Assembly (NCBI RefSeq): GCF_020740795.1
Contig: NC_067285.1
Span: forward strand, 19,263,241-19,327,240
Length of the DNA stretch: 64,000 nt
Direction: 5' to 3'
Origin: Apus apus
Taxonomy: Eukaryota > Chordata > Aves > Apodiformes > Apodidae
Shown here one piece after another: positions 48,001-59,724 of this stretch (positions within the stretch are counted from its first letter, which is position 1; the number at the start of each line of letters is the position of its first letter). The position numbers and the translations under genes are program-made. The notes beneath the pieces were generated by a model. The model was not told the origin of the DNA, ran no database searches, and was given only the letters and a program-made list of their open reading frames with translations.

Positions 48001-51000
48001 CTGCTAAGCGCTCCTAACATCAACTACAGAAAAGCACTGCGTCTGTCTCCCACTAGTGAGCATGGTACAAATATTTTCAGTGCTGGATGTGCTCTAGTAT
48101 TAGTGAAAAGTGACAGACACAAACAAAAAAAAAATTTCCATTGTGTATATTCATAGCAGAGGTTCTCCAGTGACACTTAGGCTCTTCAGTGAATTTAATC
48201 TGCAGAGAATTATGTGAAATTAAACTACAATCAAAGTCAACAAACATGACTGTACTAATGAAGCAGACACAAAAATAAATGGCCTGGTCTTGTAAAGTGC
48301 CAAAACCCAAGTATTCTCATTGTGTACAGCAGGAAATTAGAACATGCCAGGTCTACAAACATATATTGATGACATTGGGTTGTACATTTACATATTAGGG
48401 TTCAGGTATTTACTTGTGCTGCCTGTTTCAGTAACAGCATGGATTATTCAGAGTGGAAGAATAACAAGAATTGGATGTTCCTCTGCAGATTAAGAGTCTT
48501 TGCTTACCTTCTGAATTTTTTCCAGGTTGAATCAAGCAAAAAATAGGCAGTTCAGTTTTATATTTGCTTTTGAAGTCAGCTGTTGACAAAGGCAGCCGGA
48601 GACTGCTAGATGGGATTTTATTTCTCTGATAAATGTGAAAATGCTGACAGGGGACAATTAATGTAAATGTATCAAAATGTAGTCATAAGCCCTTGCAGTA
48701 CTGATGTTAAGGAATAACACTTGAAAGGATGATTTTCAATTGTTTTCTTAATATTTTTATTTTGAAAAGGCATAATATTGGAGGGTCTACCACTTCTGTA
48801 CCAATCCTATGTTCATACTTCTTTGATGAAGGACACCAAATTCTCTTGGACAAAGTTTATGACAGACCCAGTGACTCAGTAAAGGAAATATGGACGCAGC
48901 CACAGCTCAAAGGTAAAATGCCAGTTTGTTGGGTTTTTTACTAGCTTTTAGTTTCAGGTGTCACTCCTCGTATATTTCAAAGTGAGCCATTAGACACCAT
49001 CACTCACTTAGTGAAAACACCTGCCAAGCTGTGCAGAGAATGCAAAAACAAAAACATGCATTTCAACCATGTCCCTCAGTGGAATCTAGAAATAACTGTT
49101 AATCAGTCCTAAGAATGGGCGATGTTAGGAATCTCATCCCCAGAAGTTTAGCTGAATACTGTGTACAGTAGTTGTGACTTGTTGCTTTAAAAAGTTGCCA
49201 AAATTAAAAATAAATCCAGTTTTGCTAAGACCTCTAGTAATATCTCTTCCAATACTCACATGTAGTTTTATATGTCATTCCTCACTTCCTGCCTGTTAAT
49301 CTGTTTCATTAGATGAAAATGTCCACTATAGCCCAGCTTGTTCAGAGAATTCAAGACAAAAAGAAACCACTACATCGGCTCACAACAAGTTTGCACATCT
49401 GAGTGAGTCTGGAGCATTTGGCAATGTATCACACACACACATCCCATCCCACTGTTGACAGAAGTTGAAGGGATGGTGCAACATGCAGAAACAGAGCTCT
49501 TCAGTGCTCATAAAGTGCAGACACAGTGCTAAGAAGCCTTAGCCATCAGTTTTAATTCTTTTCCTCTTTAAAGCTAAGACAGAACCAAAAAAATGTGTCA
49601 CGATAACGTCTGCAATTATTGGTTTGGAGCATGCTGAAATAGTTAAACTTTGTTCCAGACTTCAAGGTTCATCTGTTTTTCCAGTCAGAGGTGGGCTGTG
49701 CTATTGGGTATGATTACTATGTACACATTCCAGCTCCCATCAAAGAGAACAGGCAGATTCATACTAACTTCAAAGGAGCTGAATCTGGTCCTGTATTATG
49801 TATATCTACTGTGAAAATGGATATCTAATGAAAATGTAGTATCTAATGGATAATACATCTATAGTGAAATGAGAAGAGCAAAGATGGTGTGAAAATTAAT
49901 TACCACGCTATTGATCCATATCTCACAGCTTCCTATAAGAATTATATGTCATACTGTAACTGTCCTATATTTAGAGCAGTTCAGAGTAGTTTTCAAGTTA
50001 TCAGGTCCCAGTTATGATGCACTGGCCACTTTTTCAAATAAACCACTCTCTCAAAGAGTATCTAGCATGTTCAGATATATTGAAAATAAGGTACAGGATA
50101 TTTCCTATTCCTGTCAGCTAGTTTATGTTAGAAAACTAGATAACTTGGCTCAGATTCTAATAATAAAGGAGTATTTGTTGAATGTGATGCAATACCTTCC
50201 GTTTATAGACTATAAAAAACCTGTGGGAAACCGCTATCTTAATTTCATAAATTGCTGCTTGCCTAGTTTGCAGGCCAAACTGCCATGTTCCTAGAGCAGG
50301 GATGATAGTGAAACTGAGGGTTCTGCTTGATAGGCTTTGAGCACTGGAAAATGTCACTTTCCTCACCTGCCTATCCCATTCCTGTGATGGGATCTAGACC
50401 TCCTGTAAAAGTTAAATCCACAGAAGAGCCAGCCGTGATAGTTACTGGGAGCTGACCTCCCAGCTGCTGAAGCTGGAGCTTATGGCACAAAAGCACCACA
50501 CCGGGTGACAGAGTATTTTTTACAGTATAGAGGCTGGGCTACTTTAAAAAGTGCTTAGGTACAAAGTAAATTTCCAGACTTCTTTGGTTTTTAATAGCAG
50601 GTTTGGAATTACATGTGTTGTATCTTGGCTTCTCTTGCTCCATTATGCATGTAAACTCAGAACACAGATGCATTTTCTGATGCTTTTTGTCCCTTCCAGC
50701 AGGGGAGAGGTATGGGTCTCAGAAGGGTCTCATAATCCTCACCAGTGGTGTGACAGCTGGGGCTGCCGAAGAGTTTGTGTACATCATGAAGAGACTGAGT
50801 AGAGCTCTCATCATTGGGGAACAGACCAGTGGTGGCTGCCATTCCCCCGAGACACATCAAGTAGATGATACCAACTTCTACATCATCATCCCTACCTCCA
50901 GATCAGTCATGTCTGCAGAGGGCAGTTCTTGGGAAGGGAAGGGGGTGCTTCCTCACATGGAAACACCAGCTGACACAGCACTCATCAAAGCGAAGGAGAT

Positions 51001-51031
51001 GCTTACTGCTCAGCTGCATAGCTCTAGATAG
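35980..51031 (+). CDS. RBP3: RBP3 (interphotoreceptor retinoid-binding protein), complete, 4 coding exons
   Basis: IRBP, the large glycoprotein of the space between photoreceptors and retinal pigment epithelium, which carries retinoids and fatty acids in the visual cycle. The spliced frame is 1,236 residues (human 1,247 from memory). A signal peptide (about 1-18) precedes [18 protein letters not shown]. Four homologous modules of about 300 residues follow. Each has a GNxGYLR-type motif (near residues 126, 430, 736 and 1037) and an LRYxxGG-type motif (LRYSTGG, LRYNPGG, MRYNTGG, MRHNIGG). The modules have the fold of crotonases and C-terminal processing proteases but act as binding modules. Exon 1 encodes modules 1-3 and the start of module 4; three small exons finish it, with lengths 191 and 143 for exons 2 and 3, as I remember for mammals. 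All introns are GT-AG. The C-terminus is about ten residues shorter than in human. Confidence 0.97.
39028..46502 (+). other. RBP3: RBP3 intron 1
   Basis: A 7.5 kb intron, GTACAG to CAAACTCTTTCAG, the largest in the window. It holds an ancient sense-oriented CR1 relic (43240-43635). No other exon or RNA gene was recognised; the open frames are short and unlike known proteins. Confidence 0.85.
43240..43635 (+). mobile_element. Ancient CR1-family LINE 3' fragment
   Basis: Follows an old CR1 3' end in the sense direction: GAGAAAAGGAAACTGAGAGG, then CATGAAAACAGTCTTAAGAT, AGAAGTAAGGCACTTAAACT, GACTGAATTGCCTGG, a CATTTTTAAGAG part and a terminal GGTTCCATTCCAGCC. In the consensus these read as GAGAGGGGACATGATAGCAG, TTAAACTGCAGC, AATTGCCTAG, TTTTTAAGAACAGG and GGTCCCTTCCAGCC. 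The element is heavily diverged, so old, and inserted in RBP3 intron 1 in gene orientation. The 5' end is approximate. Confidence 0.75.
46503..46693 (+). CDS. RBP3: RBP3 coding exon 2
   Basis: A 191-base exon encoding [20 protein letters not shown] to IIDMR, the front of module 4 with its [11 protein letters not shown] motif. The acceptor is CTCTTTCAG|ATCCC and the donor ATGAG|GTAAAC, phase 2. Confidence 0.95.
46694..48769 (+). other. RBP3: RBP3 intron 2
   Basis: A 2.08 kb intron, GTAAAC to TTTTATTTTGAAAAG. The acceptor has a purine-interrupted tract (TTTTGAAAAG) and looks weaker than the others, but the reading frame and the 143-base exon length support it. An alternating TA repeat lies at 47019-47039. 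Nothing else was recognised. Confidence 0.85.
47013..47039. repeat. (TA)n microsatellite
   Basis: Alternating TA/TG run with about ten TA units at its core, inside RBP3 intron 2. Confidence 0.85.
48770..48912 (+). CDS. RBP3: RBP3 coding exon 3
   Basis: A 143-base exon. Its first base completes the Arg codon and it reads [20 protein letters not shown], then the [14 protein letters not shown] part, to PQLK. The donor is CAAAG|GTAAAA, phase 1. The length equals that of the mammalian exon as I remember it. Confidence 0.94.
48913..50702 (+). other. RBP3: RBP3 intron 3
   Basis: A 1.79 kb intron, GTAAAA to TTTTGTCCCTTCCAGCAG. The acceptor is a tandem CAGCAG, so two alternative ends (50699 or 50702) are possible. 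A 127-codon open frame at 49911-50294 shows no similarity and lacks splice context. Confidence 0.85.
50703..51031 (+). CDS. RBP3: RBP3 coding exon 4 (last)
   Basis: Encodes the end of module 4: [20 protein letters not shown], then [48 protein letters not shown] and a short tail ending QLHSSR before TAG. The start at 50703 gives LKGERYGS, aligning without a gap to modules such as VAGRRYGS. Using the upstream CAG (start 50700) would replace Gly with Ala-Gly, adding one residue. Confidence 0.93.
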
Positions 51032-54000
51032 CCCAATGGGGGAACATGGCTCTGGAAAAAAGGTAGGTTTCAATTTTCAAAGGAGACCAAGGGACTTACA
51101 CTCTCAGGATCTGAACCAATAATGGGTTTAGGAATCCAGAGCAGGATTTAGCCGTAATTTAGTTCACTAATGCAAAATTGAGACCCCCAAAATCTCACAG
51201 TATGTGCATGTGCGTGTAAGGGGATGGGTAAGCTACAGGTCCTCCTCCTTTTGTTATCTCCCTGACTCAGTAAATCATGAGTTTCCTGCACAGGAGCCCA
51301 ATACAAACAGGAGAAGATGCAAGACCCATCTGCTACACAGAATAATTCACAGGCATCAACAATGGTGCTCTTCTGGGTAGCAGAAGTGGATTTGAATTTC
51401 TATCAACTGAGGGAAGCTTCACAATGTGTGAGTTTTCTAGTAACCAAGTTCTTAGAGAAAAAAGTCTGCTTCCCCAAATGAAAACCCTAGAAAGAAGGGG
51501 GGAACTTCATTTCCATCTCTATGGACACTGGTTGATAGCTCAAAGTGACTCCCTTTTCAACATGTTGATTTTTTAGCTTGTTCTGTGGAAGCCAACTCTT
51601 TCTGGGCATGGCTGAGATATTTGGACAATTCACTGATGTTTCTGGATTCCTCTGCTGTGCTGAAATGTAAATGTTAGTTGTTGCAGTGTCTGGTGTTTAA
51701 GATTTAGCTCCAAATCACAGACATTTCCCTCTGTTCTTTAGAAAATCCCAGCTCTCAGTATTGAAGGCATGTGAAGCACCTCAAAGCATTTATGCAAAGA
51801 TAGAAAAAGCCCTTCTGCTCCTTTGGAAATTTGGTACCTTCCTATTTATACATCTTAAAGAAGAATTAGTAGTAGTTGGGAGAATCAGTTTTCCAAACTG
51901 CAAGAGCTAAATTAAGTCTTTCTTCATTTCATCATTTAGATGTACCAAAATTAAACATTCCCAGTCTGTCGTGGTTGCCCAGACTCCTTGCATTTCTTAC
52001 GTGCATGCCTGCTTTCCCCCTACTATCTAGCAGGGGGATGGGGAATAACCAGGACAAAGGCAGAAAATTGACTCACCTAGTGCTCAGATCAACAGAGCCA
52101 GGGAAAAGAGTTACATGTTTTCACTTAAGGTTAAAAACAGATTGTTGTGCATCCTGCCCCGAAGACAAGAGGAAAGCAGAGAAATGTCCTCTGCACCCTA
52201 CTAACAGTCTACTTATTAAGTAATAGTGTATTCCAGGGCAACTAGCAGAGTTATTTATTAATTAATTACTCAGTTAAAAATAATCCTTGTATTTCTTACA
52301 ATTTTTATCTAACCATATGTCTTCGTAATAATTTAGAAATACACATTACTCTAATCTAGATCTCAAAATTTCTCATCTCTACAAAATGTAAAGCAATTAA
52401 GTTAGGAAAATTGTCCCCCAATTTAGCCAATCTGTAGTTGTTGCACATCGCTGCTTGCTTGCTCATTTGTAAGTTACTGACACTTTTTTTATAAATCCTG
52501 CTTAAACATCTGACTGCAGAGAATCTCTTCCAGTATTTACAGGGAATTAATTTTAACAACCAAATAAACTTTCCATCTTTTTTACTACTTGTTTGTCTTA
52601 CCAACTACACTCAGTGCAATCACTAACTTGAACTCTTTTGAGTCATTTTTGTATTCTGATTTTATGCACTAGCTAGTTGTTGAACTCGGTATTGTGGAAA
52701 ATAAGTTAATTAAAACTCATACATAATTTTGTGTAAAGTTATATATGTATGAAGAGCATTAAAATTATTTAATTATGGAAAAAACTGGAGTAGACAGTGA
52801 ATGAGTAAACTAATGTATTTCTTCTGATGTCTTTTAAGCCTCTTCGATATCTACATGATCCAGATATACTGCTTCATTTTCCTAAACACAATCAATTGTT
52901 CTGCCATGTACACACAATAGTAATTGTTAAATCAAACATATAAAAATTTTAGCCATTCATTCAGGGACCAGAAGCTATATCATATGGCCACAAATAGCAA
53001 ATAACTTCTACTAGTAATATTGTAAGTAGATATGAATAATAAATATGTCTAGAAATTGAAATCCAGTTGGAAAGACAATGAAGATGCATTTGCTGGTGAG
53101 TCCATTTGAAATCAGTAGTGCTGTTAGTTCACTTAAGTGATCAATTTCACTGGAAAATCAATGTGCAACCTTGAAAAATTGTATTAATTGACAAAATATT
53201 ATTTACTGTTCCATAGTCCATCTGCTGGCTAATTGACATTGAAACAATCAGACTTAACAAAGGCCAGTGTGTTAAAAAACTATTTTTTCCTGTCTTTTCA
53301 AACTGCTCTGTTATCTTATTTCCATCTCAATGAGCTTAGAGCTAGGACACACTGCAGTGCAAACTGTGTTAGATTGTACTTTTTGCCCAAGGTAGGGTCA
53401 CAGGAGATGTGTTGTTTGAAGACACTGAAAAGACTGGCTTTCTTATCTCAGAGTGGAATGACAGCAAGCAGGATAGATGAACTATATCCTAACCTATCTC
53501 ACTTGAATACAGTGAAGCTGAAAGGAGACAAATTCAGAACTGATGAAAAGGAAATACAGATAGAGCCTGCAGGACTTGCTGAGACAAGTGGAACTGAACC
53601 TAGCGAGACTGTACCATTTAGAGGTACCAAGCACTTCTAGGACATTTGGAATTCTGATATGTAACAGAACTTTCCCCAAAACCTACACCTGAACTTTCAA
53701 AGCCAAAGCTGTCTATGCTATCATCTATGCTGTCAAGAACTTTTTTTCCCACAGCTGCTTTGTTCATGAATCTTCCACCTTCTTCTACAGTGTCAAGGAA
53801 GACATAGATCCTGAGCTGTATGTCGCACTTTGTATGTATGTCTCCCACATTTGGCATCACCTGGCATTTTTTATTTTTCTAGTGCTCACTGAAAAGTGAG
53901 CTCAAACCAAGCATGAGCACAGCACAGTGTGATCAACTGATCTCACAAAAGTACAGACAGTAATTGTGTAGAGCACTACACTGCATTGAACATCACAAAA

Positions 54001-54334
54001 CTAGAAATTAAAATTAGTTATGGAAAATCAATGGTTTGTGGTTCAAATAAGAAAGTTGGACAGAAGTTTTTGTAGGGAGGGACAATCTATTTTGGAAGTG
54101 GAAATACATTGAAACTGTCTATCTTCTCTCTTCTGGTTCCAGAGTTGACATGGACATTCCCCAGTTTGTAGCACCATTTCTTTACCATCCCACCTAGAAC
54201 AACTTCTTCAAGTTTAAATCTAATCCTTTTCCTTTTTAAGGTGGGAAAAAAGAAATTGTATCAGGCCTCCTAGCAGTATGATCTTTCTCCTTTTAGCAAT
54301 CACAGAACTTTGACCAAGAAATGGCAGACAGCTT

Positions 54335-54360
54335 ATTCTTTTTTCTTTTTTTTTTTTTTT
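54335..54360. repeat. T-rich tract
   Basis: Nearly pure T run of about 26 bases followed by CCCC; no attached element was recognised. Confidence 0.75.
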
Positions 54361-56226
54361 CCCCACTGATTTTCAGACTGTGCTTTATAGACAAATGGGA
54401 GCCCAAAGACTGCATCAACTAGTGAAAATTACGTGGAAAAATGCAAGCAAATAGATATTCTTGAAAAGCCTGTCTGAGTGCTGCTTCATGGGAGAAAAAC
54501 ATCTTCAGCATCAATGAGTGAAAAAATATCCTCAACTGGCATTCCCTATCAGTAAACTCACAACCCACTGCAGAAACAGTCTCAACAGCCAAGCTAGACA
54601 GCATTGTATTATGTCCGTTTTCACTGATCCAGAAACAGATGTCATGAGAACCAGAGGTTTGATCAAAATGACACAGGCAGTTGCTAGCAAAAACAGGGAA
54701 GGAACCAGACAGCTGACTTCAAATTGTCTCCTTCTGCTTTAAAAAACAAAATCCTGTATTTTTTCCTTCTGAGTATTTCTACTTGTAGGAATCTCTGCTG
54801 TAAAATCACAGTATTACACTGGGACTGAATGAAGTCCTTCATGAATTCCTGAAGTCCCTTCATTACTTGAGGAACCTCTGCTCTAGTGGAGTGTTTTTCC
54901 TCCACCAGGATGTACTTTCATCTGTACCAATTTAAGTGTGCAGACTTCTATACATAAGGGAAAAAAATCTTCTAGCATGACTCAATTATAGGAAGTTTAT
55001 CTTTGTCTCATTAGGCTTCCTTCTGCCTGTGCAATATTTCTTTCACTCAGCTTTAATATGAATATTTCATTTAAAGACATAAAATCTGCAAAAATTTTGG
55101 ATAAGCCCCTTTGCGTATGTAACCCAGCTTAGATGAGACACTCAGTTAAACTTGAGACACATAAAAGACATTCCCTCTGCCTGAACATGGGGCTTTACAC
55201 AGAGGAGCAGGAAATCGAGTTCTATTCCTGTTGACTTCTATGCTATTTTGCTCTGATGTCAGCACAGGTGTAGCAAGCAACAAGATGTGATATTGGTCAG
55301 TTGCATGTGTAAACAAGTATTTGTTCACAAAACACTTTAGTTGAGTATAAGAAGCAATTTCTTCACTCAATTTTTATGCCAGTGGCTGACTACAAAGGAG
55401 CAAGGGCTGTACTGCACACATTTGCCTGCAGTGTTACTTCAATGTTGCAAGAGGAAAATCCCTAATCTTTACAAGCTAGGACCAAACTGTGCTGCCTCCG
55501 CAGCTGGAGGAGGTGAGGACAGTACCAGAAATAAAGCTGATTAAAAACCTCGCTTCTTCATTTTTGCATTTTGAATCAGGTCTGCCACTTTTCAGGACTG
55601 GTTCTCTTGTCCTTCTGTGCACAAAAAGCATTTAGATGTTGCTTGTCATCACAGTATGTAAATTGCAGTAGCTGAGATATGCCCACAAAGAAACTGGGTT
55701 CTTACTTCCCCTTTCCCCAAAGAAATCAGGTTCAGGACATAGAGGAAAGCTCTCTCTCCTGGTAGCCTTCCTGTTTGCTTAAGCCTCATACCATAAGCAA
55801 AGTGAAGAAGTTTAATTACTGGTGAAACCTTTAAGGATGTAGATGGAACATGCCATTAGAAAAGGTTTTGAGAATCAGCAGCTGTTTATCAGTGACTGAT
55901 TTTCCGTGCTTTCTCAAGATCACTTACACCAACACAAAATCAGTGAAAACATGTAACCGGTTAAATTGTGTACTGCTTCATTCTGATCAAATGATATGCC
56001 AGGTGTGGCACACTGGAAAAACGGGCCCTTGGAGCAGGGTAATGTTGAAGCAATGCACCAACATAACACTGGGGAGCATTACATGGCTGGTCTTGTCTTT
56101 TTCCAGAAGAAATCTGAAGCTAGGCTTCTAACCACAATACTGTTCAGAAAATATTGCATCTTTCATAAGTGCAGAAGAGAACATTTTGCAGTAATGGTAC
56201 CAAAAAATCTTTAGTCTTATTTATAC

Positions 56227-56326
56227 TGGGCCAGACTAATTTTAAAGTAATGGATGTAAATCAGGAGTAGCAACATGGAATTATTCTGGATTTGCACTAG
56301 AATAAATGATATCACAATCTGGCCCA
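56227..56326. mobile_element. Palindromic MITE-like relic (DNA-transposon derived)
   Basis: A 100-base near-palindrome. Its ends are TGGGCCAGA (56227-56235) and the exact complement TCTGGCCCA (56318-56326). Inside, GTAAATCAGGAGTA pairs imperfectly with TATTCTGGATTTGCAC. I remember a common palindromic repeat of turtles, crocodiles and birds with the same TTTACACCAGTGTAA and ATCTGGCCC words, so this is probably an old member. A third copy of the terminus (56458-56466) suggests a second, more decayed half-copy downstream. Confidence 0.6.
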
Positions 56327-57462
56327 AAATACTAATGGGAACTATAACCCTAGCCACATATGAATGCAGTTACACCATGGAGTCCTTCACTACACTTTAT
56401 GGACACCAACTTCCCAGTAAACTGGCTGGCACCCAGAAAAAACCAGATGGAGTGAAATCTGGCCCATTAAACCCTTCCATAAATATATTCCTTACACAGT
56501 AAATGTTATTGGACACAAAATATATATGGAAAGATTAGAAGGAAACCACATCATCCCCTGCTCAATGCGAGGTTGTTCCCTGTGCTCCATGTTTCAAAGC
56601 TTTTGTTCATTTTGTTTTTTAATGACTCCAGTGAAAGTGCTTCCACCACTGACCTTGGAAAGCTGTGTTACAATCCAAGCAGACCTCCAGTCTCAATTTA
56701 TGTCTTCTGAACTCAAAGGCATAACGTAACAGTTTAATCACTTTATGTTGGGAAAATAAAGCTGGGGTGCACAACCAGCGGTTGGCTTGCAATATGTCAA
56801 ATGTTTATGTTAATAGGAAACAGCCATGTATTAATGTTCAACAGCAATATCTTGGGAAGAATATAGTCTCCTGAGTTATAGAAATCTCTCAAGAGATGAC
56901 AATTAGTGTAATACATTGATCCCAGCTGACAGCCTAAGACTCTCAGGCTGTCTTTTATCACTCAGATGTGTTTAGTTGCTGATACTTGTATTATCAGCCT
57001 AGGCATCATAATGGGAACTCAAAGTAAACTTCTGTCCAGTGTCCAGCAGACAAACACCGGACTTTATTACAGTATGGTTGAAAATATTGAGTATATTGCA
57101 ATGTTATTTTACTCGTAGCTGGGAAATGAGTGGTTTCTCATAATTCTCTACCTGAAAGGATATAAAAGCAGATGAGGCTCAGAGACAGGCCACAGAAACA
57201 TGAGAAAAAATTCTATAGAAGAGAGAGATAAATGCTCACTTGAAGAACATGTCATAAACTATCAAGAGCAAGTCCTAAATGGATTTAAAAAGTAACAAAA
57301 GGCTAATTAGATGAGCTGCAGTAACAATAGACAGGTTTGTTGCTTACACACACAGAGCATTATAAACCCATCTGCTTCTGAGATTAAGCAAAGCTCAAAC
57401 CAAAGAGACGACAGAAAAATGTCTCATATGGACAGCCTATGGAGAGAATGTGGCACTATCTT

Positions 57463-57482
57463 AAAAATAAATAAATAAATAA
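57463..57482. repeat. (AAAT)n microsatellite
   Basis: About five AAAT units in a row. Confidence 0.85.
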
Positions 57483-58315
57483 GATAGAGTTGGAATTGTT
57501 CCATGTAGAAACCCGTTGAGGACAGACAAGTTAGTCTAATGCAATACAATTCCTTTATGCCTGTGTCATTTTGTGAAGGATATTCCTCTTCTAGCTGTTA
57601 GCAGAACAGAGCCTATCATCCACAACTGAAGTGTGCAGATTCTATCTGTCAGTAGCTAATAGTAACTCAAATACTCTAGTTGCTCTCTTTAGGATATCCA
57701 AAATGTGGAAAACATAGGTCAACTAAAGCCACACAGATCTTGCAAGCACGCATCAGGGCAGAATTTGTGCTCCCTGTCTACTCAAAAAACGTTGTCACAG
57801 GTCACATTTTGATACAGATCCAGGTTGATTTGACATTGTAGAAGATATTTCAAAAGTAGCAGAGCCTAGAACAGAACTCAGATATACTGATTTATAACAA
57901 GCGACACTTGATAACAAGTCACATTCTCTTTAGCAGTCTCTTGGTCAGTAGCTGACGATCACAAATTTTATGTACAGTCTTAACTTCAAGCCCCTTTCAA
58001 AGACAAGGAGACAGTGAGGTCTGTCTCAGACTCACAAACCTGGTCAGAGAGCTGATTCAGCTAACATAAATGAGTAAGAGTCCACCAAAGCTGCTAGAAA
58101 CAGTAACTTATTTTCTTTTAGCATATAATCTCTGATTATTTCTTTTTATTCTTAAAGATTCCTCATTCAATTAAGTGGTCATTATTCCTGTATTCACATT
58201 GTACTGCACAGACACCAGCAAAACAAATACAAGCAAAGAAAACTCAGTTTGCAAAACAATAATTTTTTTCCCAACTCTTTGCAAATTAACACTGCATATG
58301 CATTCATTTCACTAT

Positions 58316-58321
58316 TTTATT
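58316..58321 (-). terminator. ZNF488: Candidate ZNF488 poly(A) signal
   Basis: TTTATT on the plus strand is AATAAA on the minus strand, about 230 bases after the ZNF488 stop codon. Another lies at 58145-58150. Use is not proven. Confidence 0.4.
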
Positions 58322-58552
58322 TCCTCAGAAATAGATTGACAAGGGCCAGGGTTGAGTTTTCAAAACATACAAGCCACTCAGAGCCTTGTAAACATTTTAC
58401 ATTTTTTGCAAAGCACCTTTCATAAATTATTGCAACCAGTGATTTCCTGTAAGAAATTAACATAAGCTCAGAAAGAAATGGATACAAGTGAACTATGTTC
58501 CCATTCTTTACCCAACCTGCCCAGCCCCCTGCTGAGGTCTGTCTGCATAGCT

Positions 58553-59724
58553 CTAATTATGAGAAGTCATGTGGCGGGATAAATGATGGCGTTCTCTGAA
58601 GTACTCATGACAAATGGGGCATGTTAGCTTCTCCTCTCGTCTCCTCTTGCACTGGGATTCAGTTGAGGAGTATTCTTTTTTGTGATGTGACCGCATGTGA
58701 AAGACTAAATCAGATGTCATGCAAAAGGACAGGTTGCACTTGGCACACCAGTTCTGGGCGGCCACTCCAAAGGATGTGAAGGTGGGGGGAAGAAGAGTCA
58801 AGGAAGAGGAGGAGGAGGAGGAGGAAGAAGAAGTAGTGGTTGTATTTTGTAACTGTCCCCCAGTTTGTTTGAGCCACTGTTCTGAGGTATAGGGGAAAAC
58901 ATTGCTTCCACTGATGCTTGTCTGCAGCATCTGAGCATTACACAAATTACTGACAAAGAACTTGGAATTGAGAAGAGTGCTGCAGCACATAATGTCTGTG
59001 GTAGCAATGAAGCCAGACAGCTCACCCAGGATCTTTGGTGTCTCACTCATGAGATGAGAATTTGTCGCAGCTCTTTCTATTAGACGCTTACTGGGTTTGC
59101 TGAAAGCACTCTTCTGTTCTCCTCCGGCTCTGGTGGGCCATACAAAGGAGAATGCACTACCAGAGGAGTTCAGCAACACTTCCTTTGATGCCTGATCTTT
59201 ATCAAGTGGGACTGTGCCATCCTCCTGTTCTGGCTCCTTTGGTCTCTCATTCCTCAGCTTCTCCTTCATCCTCCTGACCTCAGTGAAAGCGCTCTGCTTC
59301 TGCTCTAAAGCATCCTTTCTAGCTGACTGCCTCCCTGAACTAAGCTTCCAGAAAGAACCAGCTAATGCGTGCTCTGATCCAACCTCTTCCTTGCCCCCAC
59401 AGGTATGTTCCTCCCTCAAATTGTTGTTTTTCTCCAACAACACTGTTTTCCTGCCCCTGTTTTTCTCAGCCTCTTCAGATTTTGCTCTCTTTTCTCCTGT
59501 GACATCACAAGCATCATCTTTACAAGCTGTCATTTTGACCTCTAGATCCCTTGCCAGGCTATGGAAATTTGTGGTCTGGTCAGCTAAGTGGCTCTTTTCA
59601 GTCTTAAAGTTCTGGAAGTTTCTCCATAGCAAGGCACTCTTCTCTGGCATACATAGGAAGCGGGCATGTGAGAGATAGGAGTGCTCACATTTAAAGACTT
59701 GGTCACATTCTTGGCATCTCAGCT
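58553..59724 (-). CDS. ZNF488: ZNF488 last coding exon (zinc fingers)
   Basis: Read on the minus strand, the acceptor TTGTCTGTTTCTGCAG is followed by AGCTGAGATGCC; with G from the previous exon this gives Glu then LRCQECDQ. The exon has 389 full sense codons and a TAG stop. It contains the C2HC-type finger near its start, a charged, probably disordered middle, a Thr/Ser run, and two C2H2 fingers ending HMTSHN. The protein ends right after the last finger, as in PRDM8. Confidence 0.93.

Larger units (their letters stand above)
51032..58552. other. Convergent intergenic DNA between RBP3 and ZNF488
   Basis: Holds both 3' untranslated regions at its edges. No close canonical poly(A) signal for RBP3 was found; AATAAA words at 53038-53043 and 55530-55535 are far from the stop. 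For ZNF488, complements of AATAAA lie at 58316-58321 and 58145-58150. A palindromic MITE-like element (56227-56326), a T-rich tract (54335-54360) and an AAAT microsatellite (57463-57482) are listed separately. No gene was recognised. Confidence 0.55.

Noticed and set aside
49911-50294. 127-codon open frame in RBP3 intron 3
   Set aside because: No similarity or splice context, and the flanking RBP3 exons join correctly without it.
53233-53640. 135-codon open frame between RBP3 and ZNF488
   Set aside because: No recognisable domain or promoter; composition like the surrounding DNA.
54630-54725. Possible MIR-type SINE relic (also considered at 40830-40920 and 57981-58060)
   Set aside because: Only short words such as ATGACACAGGCAGTTG resemble the MIR core; too little agreement to annotate by eye.
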